This document shows, in pieces, positions 9,888-17,240 of a DNA stretch of 64,000 bases. The translations under genes and the position numbers were made by a program. Source of the DNA: DASUPK01 sp963815045 (GTDB taxonomy: Bacteria > Actinomycetota > Thermoleophilia > Solirubrobacterales > 70-9); assembly GCA_963815045.1 (NCBI GenBank), contig CAWFET010000002.1:186001-250000 (forward strand). The letters are read 5' to 3'. The notes under the pieces were generated by a model, which was not told where the DNA came from, ran no database searches, and saw nothing but the letters and a program-made list of their open reading frames with translations. Numbering within the stretch: the first letter of the stretch is position 1; the number at the start of each line of letters is the position of its first letter.

Positions 9888-11225
9888 TCAACCTGCTCCG
9901 CCGGTCAGGCTCGGATCCGCCTGCTGAATCTGGCGAACCTTCGCGATATCCGGCTCATCCCCACTGATGTCGAAGCAATCCTCCTTCTGGACCATGTGGC
10001 CGTGGTCCGGCGTGGTGGTCCAGTCGACATTGTTCGGGATGTGGAGTGGTGCGTTCTTCCCGAAGTACCAGGGCCGGCACAGGATGTCGGTCTTCTGGTT
10101 CTTCAGGTTGAACACGGCGTTGTTCACGCTCTGCAGCGTGTAGGGACCCTGAACCGTCTCCAGGGCGTTGGTCATGAACTCGCCCATCAGGTATCCCATC
10201 TGGCTGAAGCTGCCCAGACCGCCGGTCACCGCTTGGCCGTACTGCTTCATGACCGAGCGATAGCGCTCTGAGTCGGGACCGTTGAAATCGGTCACGTTCA
10301 GCTCGGCGTTGACGAGCAGCTTGCCGTCCCACTTCGTCCCCAGCGCCTGCGCCAGGAAGTCCGTGTTGCACGGCGTCGAGCAGCCCCACGCCTTGACGCT
10401 GTCCTCGAGGCCCTGCTGCTGGGCGGCCTGGAGGATCTTCAGCGCCTCGGGCGGCGTGAAGTTGAGGACGACGGCCCCGTTGGAGCCGGCCTGCTGGGTC
10501 AACCTGACTGCGACCGAGTTGGCGTCCTGGATCGGCACGTTGTCGGTCGATTCGCTGATCGGGACACCCGCCGCGTCGGCGACGATCTTCGGGCCGGCCG
10601 CGATATAGCCGGTGCCCGGGACGTTCGACTGATCGAACGCGATCTTGTCGACGCCCTGGCGGATGACCGCCTGGACAGCGCCGTCCGAGCTGTAGCGCGG
10701 GCCCATGTTCACGGGAGCGCTGTTCGGCGTCGACCAGCACGACGGAGCAATACCGGCGTTCAGGACCGCAACGCCCTTCTGCTCGTAGTAGCCGTGGTTG
10801 ACGTCGCACTCGATCAGGCTGAAACCGCCGGCCATGCCGACGACACCGTCGGTCTCGATCAGCTTCTTCGCCAGCGCCGCATCCTGCGCCGGGTCGGTCT
10901 GCTCGGTCTCCGCGATGTACTGAATCGGGTGACCGTTCACACCGCCGTTCGCGTTGACGCAGTCGAAGTACGCCTTGGCAGCATTCTCGCCGTCGGTGAA
11001 GTCCGTACCGGGCTGCTTGGTGGCGATTGCCCCGATCTTGATCGGACTACCGGTTGGCTTCTGGCCGTTGCCGTTGCCGCACTTTGGATTGTCTACGACT
11101 GATCCGCTGTTGCTGCTTTTGTTTCCGCTGCCGCCGCATGCTGAGACGACAAGGGAAAGGCCGGCCGCGACCACAACCAACGTGGTGACGGAGCGCCCTC
11201 TCTTCGAGCCCAAGTACCTCTTCAC
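9888..11225 (-). CDS. ABC importer substrate-binding lipoprotein, LivK-like (periplasmic-binding type I)
   Basis: This 445-residue protein begins with MKRYLGSKRGRS, a hydrophobic stretch and a lipobox ending LVVSAC, so Cys30 is probably lipidated. The mature part starts with a Gly/Ser-rich linker and the strand PIKIGAIATKQPG, then follows the two-lobe Leu/Ile/Val-binding fold (IETDGVVGMAGG, AVLNAGIAPSCW). The long mature chain and several Cys residues suggest a ligand other than a simple amino acid. An aromatic acid would suit the neighbouring genes. It is the first gene of the importer operon, 99 nt after the amidohydrolase gene, and an inverted repeat lies in that gap. Confidence 0.8.
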   Translation of the reverse strand: MKRYLGSKRGRSVTTLVVVAAGLSLVVSACGGSGNKSSNSGSVVDNPKCGNGNGQKPTGSPIKIGAIATKQPGTDFTDGENAAKAYFDCVNANGGVNGHPIQYIAETEQTDPAQDAALAKKLIETDGVVGMAGGFSLIECDVNHGYYEQKGVAVLNAGIAPSCWSTPNSAPVNMGPRYSSDGAVQAVIRQGVDKIAFDQSNVPGTGYIAAGPKIVADAAGVPISESTDNVPIQDANSVAVRLTQQAGSNGAVVLNFTPPEALKILQAAQQQGLEDSVKAWGCSTPCNTDFLAQALGTKWDGKLLVNAELNVTDFNGPDSERYRSVMKQYGQAVTGGLGSFSQMGYLMGEFMTNALETVQGPYTLQSVNNAVFNLKNQKTDILCRPWYFGKNAPLHIPNNVDWTTTPDHGHMVQKEDCFDISGDEPDIAKVRQIQQADPSLTGGAG

Positions 11226-11286
11226 CGATCTCTCCTCCTCTGGTACCGGCCGCCGGTCGGTTCCGGCGATCCTGGCGTGATCCTAT

Positions 11287-11310
11287 ACCAAACAAGTCAT
11301 TGCGTTTGGT
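11287..11310. promoter_or_regulatory. Inverted repeat upstream of ABC importer operon, operator candidate
   Basis: ACCAAAC (11287-11293) and GTTTGGT (11304-11310) form a perfect 7-bp inverted repeat with a 10-nt spacer, so the centres of the arms are 17 bp apart. It lies in an AT-rich patch 62 nt upstream of the binding-protein start. On the minus strand a TAGGAT hexamer immediately follows and could be a -10 box. The spacing suits a dimeric regulator such as GntR or TetR. No regulator is assigned from sequence. Confidence 0.45.
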
Positions 11311-11324
11311 TTGTTTTCACTTCC

Positions 11325-12194
11325 CTAATTTGACCTCAAATCGAGCAATCGGGAAGCGTTTTCCTTGAGAATCAGGGGTTTCACCGCCTCGTCGATCTCG
11401 AGGCGCTCGAAGTCGCCCAGCCAGCGCTCGGGCGTGATCATCGGGAAGTCCGAGCCGAACAAAACCTGCCTCTTGAGCAGAGTGTTCGCATAACGCACGA
11501 GCTGGGGCGGGAAGTACTTGGGCGACCAGCCGGAGAGGTCGATGTAGACCTCGGGCTTGTGCATGGCGATCGAGAGCGCCTCGTCCTGCCAGGGGAAGGA
11601 GGGGTGGGCGAGCACGATCCGCAGCTCGGGGAAGTCGGCCGCGACATCGTCCACGTAGATGGGGTTCGAGTACTTCAGCCTGATGCCGCCGCCGCCCGGC
11701 AGGCCCGAGCCGATGCCGCTGTGCCCGGTGTGGAAGAGGGCGGGCACCCCGGCCTCGGCGATCACCTCATATAGGGGGTATGCGGCGCGGTCGTTTGGGA
11801 AGAACGCCTGGAGGTTCGGGTGGAACTTGAAGCCGCGGACGTCGTGGTCGGCGATCAGCCGGCGGGCCCGCTCAACCGCGTCCGGTCTCGACGGGTCGAC
11901 GCTCGCGAACGGGATCAGGACGTCGGAGTACTCCGCAGCGCCCTCCAGCACCTCCTCGTTCGGCACCGGGGGGCGCCCCGATTGCGATTCCCAGTCGACC
12001 GTGAAGACGACGGCGGCCATCTCGCGCTCGCGGTAGTAGCTGCCGACGTCGTCGATGGTCGGGGTGCCGCCGCCGTCGCGAAAGTACTTCGCAGAGGCCT
12101 GCCGGAGCTCCGGCGGAATCGGATCGTGGCCGTCGCGGGAGACCTCGACGTGGGTGTGGACATCGATCGCTTTGACCGCATCCAGGTCGATCAC
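11325..12194 (-). CDS. Amidohydrolase-family metal-dependent hydrolase/decarboxylase (COG2159 type)
   Basis: This 289-residue TIM-barrel protein has the amidohydrolase-2 pattern: IDVHTHVEV with His13 and His15, GFKFHPNLQAFFPND, ALFHTGHSGIGS, IVLAHPSFPWQDEA and LFGSDFPMITPE, the last Asp acting as catalytic base in relatives. This subfamily includes aromatic decarboxylases, pyrone hydrolases and the LigJ-type 4-oxalomesaconate hydratase. It overlaps the MaoC gene by 4 nt. It probably acts on a carboxylated ring or ring-cleavage product, but I cannot choose among these reactions. Confidence 0.75.
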   Translation of the reverse strand: MIDLDAVKAIDVHTHVEVSRDGHDPIPPELRQASAKYFRDGGGTPTIDDVGSYYREREMAAVVFTVDWESQSGRPPVPNEEVLEGAAEYSDVLIPFASVDPSRPDAVERARRLIADHDVRGFKFHPNLQAFFPNDRAAYPLYEVIAEAGVPALFHTGHSGIGSGLPGGGGIRLKYSNPIYVDDVAADFPELRIVLAHPSFPWQDEALSIAMHKPEVYIDLSGWSPKYFPPQLVRYANTLLKRQVLFGSDFPMITPERWLGDFERLEIDEAVKPLILKENASRLLDLRSN

Positions 12195-13042
12195 GGCTGA
12201 CCGTCCGCGGCGAGCTCGGCGAGTCCGTCCCGGAGGACGGTGGAGCCCGAACCGTCCACCATCTCGAACCTGGCCAGCCGGCCGTCCTCGTTCCAGACCC
12301 GGGTGGTGAGCTCGTCCCCCGGCTGGACGGGCCGTGAGAACCGGACGGCGAGGCGACGAACGTCGGCGGGGCTCTCATCGCCCCGCGAGGAGAGCACCGC
12401 TCGGCCGGCGAAGGCCATCATGCAGAGGCCGTGGACGATGATCCCCGGCAGCCCCGCCGCCTTGGCGAACTCCGGATCGAGGTGGATCTGGTTGCGATCG
12501 CCGGACGCCTCGGAGTAGCGGGAGGTGATGTCCTCGGCCAGCGGGTAGGTGACCTCGGCGGCGGGCTCCGACTCGACGAGCTCCTTCGGCATCCGGTGGT
12601 CTGGCGCCTGCTCGCCGCCTCCGTCGTCCCCGACGATCCCGCGGTAGAACTCGGTCACGTACTGCTCGTTGAGCAGCCGCCCGTCCCCGTCGCGCGTCTC
12701 CGTCTTCAGGATCACCGTCGTCCCCGACTCCTTCGGGTGGACTCCGACGGCCGCCGCCCTGGCGTGGAGCTCCATCCCGGCCTCGATCGGCACGGAGATC
12801 AGGATGTCCTGGTCGCCGTGCACGACCTGCTTGCGGGCTTCCTCCGGGGCCATCCGGCGCGCCGCCTCCTGGAGGACCTCCCAGACGGGGACGATCGCGT
12901 AGACCGGCGGTGCCACCCGGCCGCCGAGCGCCAGCGCCCCCTCGTCGTCGGTCGCTCGCGCGTAGGCGGAGATCGCCTCCTCGGTGGCCGGCGTGACGAG
13001 CTCCTCGGTCCAGCGCCCGAGCGCCTCGAGTTCGAAGTGCAC
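12191..13042 (-). CDS. Double-hotdog MaoC-like dehydratase/hydratase
   Basis: This 283-residue protein has two hotdog halves. The N-terminal half (about 1-140) lacks the catalytic motif. The C-terminal half carries YSEASGDRNQIHLDPEFA followed by GIIVHG, the Asp/His hydratase motif of MaoC enzymes that hydrate enoyl-CoA esters. This non-catalytic plus catalytic layout is common in actinobacterial (3R)-enoyl-CoA hydratases. The gene starts 9 nt after the aldehyde dehydrogenase stop and overlaps the amidohydrolase. It may hydrate an aryl-propenoyl-CoA or a ring-cleavage CoA ester, which is inference. Confidence 0.75.
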   Translation of the reverse strand: MHFELEALGRWTEELVTPATEEAISAYARATDDEGALALGGRVAPPVYAIVPVWEVLQEAARRMAPEEARKQVVHGDQDILISVPIEAGMELHARAAAVGVHPKESGTTVILKTETRDGDGRLLNEQYVTEFYRGIVGDDGGGEQAPDHRMPKELVESEPAAEVTYPLAEDITSRYSEASGDRNQIHLDPEFAKAAGLPGIIVHGLCMMAFAGRAVLSSRGDESPADVRRLAVRFSRPVQPGDELTTRVWNEDGRLARFEMVDGSGSTVLRDGLAELAADGQP

Positions 13043-13051
13043 GACCCTCTA

Positions 13052-14539
13052 TCAGAAGGGGTAGCTGGCGGGCTCTGGTTGCTCGGTGATCCAGCGCACC
13101 TCAGTGAACTCCTCGACGCTGAAGTGGCCGCCGAAGCGACCCCCGTTGCCGGAGGCCCCGCGGCCGCCGAAGGGCGCCAGCGGATCGTCGTAGACCGTCG
13201 AGTCCATGATGTGGACCAGTCCGGTGTCGAGTCTGTCGGCCAGCTCACGCCCCCTCTCGTGCGAGGACGTGTAAACCGCGCCGGAGAGCCCGTACTCGGT
13301 GTCGTTGGCGATCGCCACGGCCTCGTCCTCGTCGGAGAAGGTCATCACCGGCGCGACCGGCCCGAAGATCTCCTCGTTCCAGGCGCGCATGTCCCGGCTA
13401 ACGTTGGCGAGCACCGTCGGCGGGAAGAAGGGCGGATCGCCCTTGCCGCCCGCCTTCAGGTCGGCCCCGGCCTTGACGGCGTCGTCCACGATCTCCTGGA
13501 CGCGTTCGATCTGGCGCCGGTTGATGATCGGCCCGAGGGCGACCTCCTCCTTGCCCGGGTCCCCGACGGGGAGCCGCGCCGCCCGCTCGGCGAGCTTGGA
13601 GATGTACTCATCCGCCACCGACTCGTGCACGAGGTGCCGTCCGGAGGCCATGCAGATCTGGCCCTGGTGGAAGAAGGTCCCGAACGACCCACATGAACTC
13701 GCCTTCTCGATGTCGGCGTCGTCGAGGACGATGAATGAGCTCTTCCCGCCGAGCTCGAGGGCGACCCGCTTCAGGTTGCCGCCCGCGAGTGCGCCGACCG
13801 CGCGCCCGGCGCGGGTCGATCCGGTGAAGGACACCATCCGCACCTCGGGTGCCTCGCAGATCGCCTCGCCCGGCTCGACTCCGCCGGGGAGAACCTGGAA
13901 GACGTTCTCCGGCATCCCGGCCTCCTCGAAGGCACGGGCGAAGGCCAGCCCGCCACTGACCGGCGTGTGGGGATCGCACTTGAGCAGCACGGTGTTGCCG
14001 AGCGCCAGCGCCGGCGCCACCGAGCGCATGGCGAGGATCATCGGGAAGTTCCACGGCGAGATCACGCCGACCACCCCGACCGGGAGGCGCTTGGCCATGC
14101 TGAGCCGGCCCTGCTCGTTGGGGAGCACCTCGCCGATGGGCCCGGCGGTGAGAGCGCCGGCCGCCCGGAGCTCCTTGGCCGCCTCGCCGACCTCGAAGGC
14201 CGCCTTCTGGGGGACGCCGCCGCCCTCGTGGATGAGCCACCACTCGATCTCCTCGCGCGCGTTCTCCAGCGCGTCGGCCGTGGCGTTGAGGATCGCCGCC
14301 CGCTCGGGGCCCGGGGTCGCGGCCCACGCGGGCTGCGCCTCGGCCGCCAGCTTCGAAGCCTTCAGCACGTCATCTCGGGCGGCGCTGCCGACCGAGGCCA
14401 GGTGCTCGTCGGTGGCCGGGTTGTGCACGTCGAGCCGATCGCTCGTCTGCTGCCAGCCACCGCTGTAGATCTTTCCGTCGAGGACGTCGTCGGTGATCAG
14501 GCTCCCGGTACGGACCTCGGTATGCGTCGCAACCTCCAT
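13052..14539 (-). CDS. NAD(P)-dependent aldehyde dehydrogenase (benzaldehyde/vanillin type)
   Basis: This protein of about 495 residues has the ALDH motifs SPWNFPMILA, FTGSTRAGR, the catalytic Glu in LELGGKSS and the catalytic Cys in GQICMASGR. The C-terminus EEFTEVRWITEQ resembles benzaldehyde, salicylaldehyde and vanillin dehydrogenases. The chosen ATG at 14539 has an excellent ribosome site (GAGGAG, 7 nt upstream). The open frame runs 63 nt further but without support. It is the first gene of the minus arm, divergent from a GntR regulator, with a palindrome between them. Oxidation of an aromatic aldehyde to its acid fits the PobA and Pca enzymes nearby. Confidence 0.85.
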   Translation of the reverse strand: MEVATHTEVRTGSLITDDVLDGKIYSGGWQQTSDRLDVHNPATDEHLASVGSAARDDVLKASKLAAEAQPAWAATPGPERAAILNATADALENAREEIEWWLIHEGGGVPQKAAFEVGEAAKELRAAGALTAGPIGEVLPNEQGRLSMAKRLPVGVVGVISPWNFPMILAMRSVAPALALGNTVLLKCDPHTPVSGGLAFARAFEEAGMPENVFQVLPGGVEPGEAICEAPEVRMVSFTGSTRAGRAVGALAGGNLKRVALELGGKSSFIVLDDADIEKASSCGSFGTFFHQGQICMASGRHLVHESVADEYISKLAERAARLPVGDPGKEEVALGPIINRRQIERVQEIVDDAVKAGADLKAGGKGDPPFFPPTVLANVSRDMRAWNEEIFGPVAPVMTFSDEDEAVAIANDTEYGLSGAVYTSSHERGRELADRLDTGLVHIMDSTVYDDPLAPFGGRGASGNGGRFGGHFSVEEFTEVRWITEQPEPASYPF

Positions 14540-14608
14540 CGCCTTCTCCTCTCTGAGTACCTGCTCTGGCGCTCCCGGCGCTGCGTGTGTATCTTGCCTC
14601 ACCGCAAT

Positions 14609-14623
14609 CCTGTATGCAACAGG
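14609..14623. promoter_or_regulatory. Palindromic operator candidate between divergent aldehyde dehydrogenase and GntR genes
   Basis: CCTGT-ATGCA-ACAGG (14609-14623) is a perfect 5-bp inverted repeat with a 5-nt centre, the size expected for a GntR/FCD regulator. A related element, TGCATACAG at 14686-14694, is the exact reverse complement of CTGTATGCA at 14610-14618 and lies at the start of the regulator gene. On the minus strand the first site contains TTGCAT, followed 18 nt later by AAGATA, a possible promoter for the aldehyde dehydrogenase that binding would block. Autoregulation is likely. Confidence 0.55.
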
Positions 14624-14671
14624 AGAGGAGTGGACACTAGTCGACGCGAGGGAGCTCGCGCTGTGAGGGCG

Positions 14672-15436
14672 ATGAACAGCGATCCTGCATACAGAGACGG
14701 CGAGCCCACCTCACAGACGACGCGTGCCCTGCTCAGCCTCCGCGACCTGCTGCTGAGCGGCGAGTTCCCTCCCGGCACTCGGATGTCCGAGCTGCCCTTG
14801 GTGGAGCGGCTCGGCGTTTCGCGCACCCCGCTTCGCCTCGCGCTCGCCAACCTCGAGCACGAGGGGCTGCTGGAGAACCTGGAGGGCGGGGGGTACGCCG
14901 TCCGGGAGTTCACGATGGCCGAGATCCACGATGCGATCGAGCTCCGCGGGGTGCTCGAGGGAACCGCCGTTCGATTCGCTGCGGAGCGGGGAGCCACGGA
15001 CGACCAACTCGATCAGATGAAGAGCCTGAGCGCGGAGATGGACCCTCTCGTCCACCGCTCCGACGTCGATTCCTTCTGGGCGTACGTGGAGTGCAACCGC
15101 GCCTTTCACGAGCTGCTCCTGGAGGCCGCGAACAGCCCCATCCTCGACCGGGCGCTCGAGCGGATCCTCTCGTTGCCCTTCGCCTCGCCCAGCGCGCTGG
15201 TCCAGGGGCAGGCGGAGCTGCCCGAGTCGCGGGAGATCCTGGTGATCGCTCAGGCGCACCACCGCGGCCTGATCGAGGCGATCGAGCGGCGCGAGGCCGT
15301 TCGGGCCGAGGCTCTCGCGCGCGAGCACGCGCGAATCGCCCTGCGGAACCTGGAGATCGTCCTTGACAACCGCCACGTGCTGGACCGCATCCCCGGCGCG
15401 TCGCTGATCAACCTCGCCGACCACGCCAAGGACTGA
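14672..15436 (+). CDS. GntR-family (FCD/FadR-type) transcriptional regulator
   Basis: This 254-residue regulator has an N-terminal winged helix: LLSGEFPPGTRMSELPLVE, then GVSRTPLRLALANLEHEGLL and a wing reaching YAVREF. A C-terminal all-helical FCD domain includes ELRGVLEGTAVRFAAERG and the metal/ligand-side stretch AQAHHRGLIEAIE. The start is uncertain: ATG 14672 is used here, but GTG 14663 has a better-spaced GGGAG site and GTG 14630 is preceded by AGGAGAGGA. It is divergent from the aldehyde dehydrogenase and 22 nt before the MetE-core gene. FCD regulators usually sense small organic acids, here perhaps an aromatic acid. Confidence 0.85.
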   Translation: MNSDPAYRDGEPTSQTTRALLSLRDLLLSGEFPPGTRMSELPLVERLGVSRTPLRLALANLEHEGLLENLEGGGYAVREFTMAEIHDAIELRGVLEGTAVRFAAERGATDDQLDQMKSLSAEMDPLVHRSDVDSFWAYVECNRAFHELLLEAANSPILDRALERILSLPFASPSALVQGQAELPESREILVIAQAHHRGLIEAIERREAVRAEALAREHARIALRNLEIVLDNRHVLDRIPGASLINLADHAKD

Positions 15437-15458
15437 CGAGGAGAGAGAGGAGGGCCAG

Positions 15459-16559
15459 ATGCCGAGCAACGGATTTCACTGTGAGGTCGTCGGCAGCCTG
15501 CTTCGCCACGACGAGCTCAAGCGGGCGATGGAGCAGGACGAGCGGGGCGAGATCGACCCCAAGCAGCTCGAGTCACTACAGGTAGAGGAGGGCATACGAA
15601 ACATCGCTCTGCAGGAGGAGGCGGGCATCGAGGTGCTCACGGACGGCGAGGTGCGCCGCCGCTTCTGGTTCGACCCGCTTACGGACAGCCTCTCCGGATA
15701 CAACCCGGAGGTCCCCGCGCCGGTGATGTTCCACGGCTCCGGCGACAAGCCGGAGGGCCCGCCGCCGAAGCTGCCGGCCGTCACGGAGAAGCTCGGCATC
15801 CGCCACAACCTTCCGCTCGAGGAATACAAGTTCGTCAGCGCCAACACCGACCGGCCGGCGAAGGCGACGCTGGCCGGGATGACCTACGCGAGCGTGCTCT
15901 GGGTCCCCGGCTACTCGGACAAGGTCTATCCGGACCGCGAGGCCTACATGGACGAGGTGATCGAGCTGATGAAGCAGATCGTCGGCGAGTGCGTCGAGGC
16001 CGGCTGCGACTACTTCCAGCTCGACTCGCCGCGCTACACCCATCTGGTGAGCGAGGAGGGGCAGGAGAACCTGCGCAACCTCGGTCTCGACACGGAGACC
16101 TGGCTCGGCCAGATGATCGAGCGCGACAACCAGCTGATCCGGGCCTTCCCCGACGTCACCTGGGCAGTCCACCTCTGCCGAGGCAACCACCGGTCGATGT
16201 GGTCGGTGGAGGGCGGATACGAGAGGATCGCCGAGCAGCTCTTCAACGACCTGGAGTGCGACCGGATCTTCGCCGAGTACGACTCGCCGCGGGCCGGGAC
16301 ATTCGAGCCGCTCCGGTTCGTGCCGGAGGGCAAGACGGTCGTCCTCGGATTGATCACCACCAAGGAGCCGGAGCTCGAGGACGCCGACCAGCTCAAGGCC
16401 AGGATCGAGGAGGCGTCTCAGTACATGCCGCTCGAGCGCCTCGCGCTCAGCCCGCAGTGCGGCTTCGCCTCCACCCTGCCGGGCAACCTGGTCACCTTCG
16501 ACGACCAGAAGGCCAAGCTCGAGCTGCTCGGCAAAGTCGCCCACGAGGTCTGGAGCTGA
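15459..16559 (+). CDS. MetE C-terminal-domain-like (cobalamin-independent methionine synthase core) methyltransferase
   Basis: This 366-residue protein matches only the catalytic C-terminal barrel of MetE, about half the length of the true MetE at 42378. Visible features are GSLLRHDELKRAM, LTDGEVRRRFWF, CDYFQLDSPRYT, AVHLCRGNH with the His/Cys zinc ligands, and a late SPQCGFASTLPGN with the second zinc Cys. Stand-alone MetE cores move methyl groups onto a thiol, from methyl-folate or a corrinoid. The SD AGGAGAG lies 8 nt before the ATG. It is followed after 1 nt by a GcvT-like gene and sits among aromatic genes, so a role in passing on methyl groups from methoxy-aromatics is plausible but unproven. 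Confidence 0.75.
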   Translation: MPSNGFHCEVVGSLLRHDELKRAMEQDERGEIDPKQLESLQVEEGIRNIALQEEAGIEVLTDGEVRRRFWFDPLTDSLSGYNPEVPAPVMFHGSGDKPEGPPPKLPAVTEKLGIRHNLPLEEYKFVSANTDRPAKATLAGMTYASVLWVPGYSDKVYPDREAYMDEVIELMKQIVGECVEAGCDYFQLDSPRYTHLVSEEGQENLRNLGLDTETWLGQMIERDNQLIRAFPDVTWAVHLCRGNHRSMWSVEGGYERIAEQLFNDLECDRIFAEYDSPRAGTFEPLRFVPEGKTVVLGLITTKEPELEDADQLKARIEEASQYMPLERLALSPQCGFASTLPGNLVTFDDQKAKLELLGKVAHEVWS

Positions 16560-16560
16560 G

Positions 16561-17217
16561 ATGGCGTCTCTGCACAGTCCACTCGACGACGAGCTGAAGC
16601 GCTCCGGTGCCCACATGACCGAGCGGGAAGGCTGGCTGGTGGCCGCCGACTTCGGTTCGCTGGCCGGGGAGATCGCGGTGAGCCGAGCCACCGCCGGGCT
16701 CGCCGACGTCTCCAGCATCAGCAAGTTCGAGGTACGAGGCCCGGCGACGGCGATCGCCGACCTCTACCCGTCGGGCAGGGAGCTGCGCCCGGGCCGCGCC
16801 CTCGAGGCGGCGGACGCCTGGTGGTGTGTCGTCACCCATGACTCCCTGCTCGTCCTCACCTCCCCGGGCAAGGCGTCCCGGGTCCGCACCGAACTCGAGG
16901 AGAGGACCGATCTGCACACGCGGATCGCCGACGTCACATCGGAGCGCGTTGCCGTCTGCCTGACCGGCCCGTTCGCCCGGGAGGTGATCGCTCGCGCCGG
17001 GGCCACGCCGGCCGGTCCGGGTAGCGTCCGGATGGAATCGGTCGCCGGCGTACCGACGCTGGTGGTCCATCAGTACGAGAGGCAATGGCTGCTGATGGCT
17101 CCGGCGATGGACGCCGCCGTCCTCTGGCACACGCTGACCGAGGCGGGCTCGCCTTTCGGCCTTGCGTATGTGGGAGCCGACGCACTGCTGCACCTCCACG
17201 CGGCCGCGACCAGCTGA
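16561..17217 (+). CDS. Short GcvT-like/sarcosine oxidase gamma-like folate-binding protein
   Basis: This 218-residue protein resembles aminomethyltransferase-fold proteins. It has a GLADVSSISKFEVRGP segment near residues 45-60 (compare the DVSHLGK region of GcvT and sarcosine oxidase gamma), CVVTHDSLLVLTSPG, and RVAVCLTGPFAREVIA. It is much shorter than GcvT (about 370) or the LigM/DesA-type tetrahydrofolate O-demethylases (about 470) and lacks their C-terminal barrel. It directly follows the MetE-core gene. A possible role is binding the folate or the methyl donor for that enzyme. The family call is moderate and the function is inference. Confidence 0.6.
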   Translation: MASLHSPLDDELKRSGAHMTEREGWLVAADFGSLAGEIAVSRATAGLADVSSISKFEVRGPATAIADLYPSGRELRPGRALEAADAWWCVVTHDSLLVLTSPGKASRVRTELEERTDLHTRIADVTSERVAVCLTGPFAREVIARAGATPAGPGSVRMESVAGVPTLVVHQYERQWLLMAPAMDAAVLWHTLTEAGSPFGLAYVGADALLHLHAAATS

Positions 17218-17234
17218 GAGCTGGTCGCGGCCGC
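17200..17234 (+). terminator. Perfect 16-bp hairpin spanning the stop codon of the GcvT-like gene
   Basis: GCGGCCGCGACCAGCT (17200-17215) pairs perfectly with AGCTGGTCGCGGCCGC (17219-17234) around a 3-nt loop. The left arm is the last codons and stop of the GcvT-like gene, and the right arm ends 7 nt before the MFS start. The RNA hairpin would be very stable. No T-run follows, so it may act as a terminator without U tract, an RNase barrier, or a way to uncouple MFS expression from upstream genes. Confidence 0.6.
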
Positions 17235-17240
17235 ACTCCC

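Noticed and set aside
15459..16559. Truncated pseudogene of metE
   Set aside because: The protein is complete as a stand-alone MetE barrel with its own start, ribosome site and both zinc-ligand regions, and it differs clearly from the metE at 42378.
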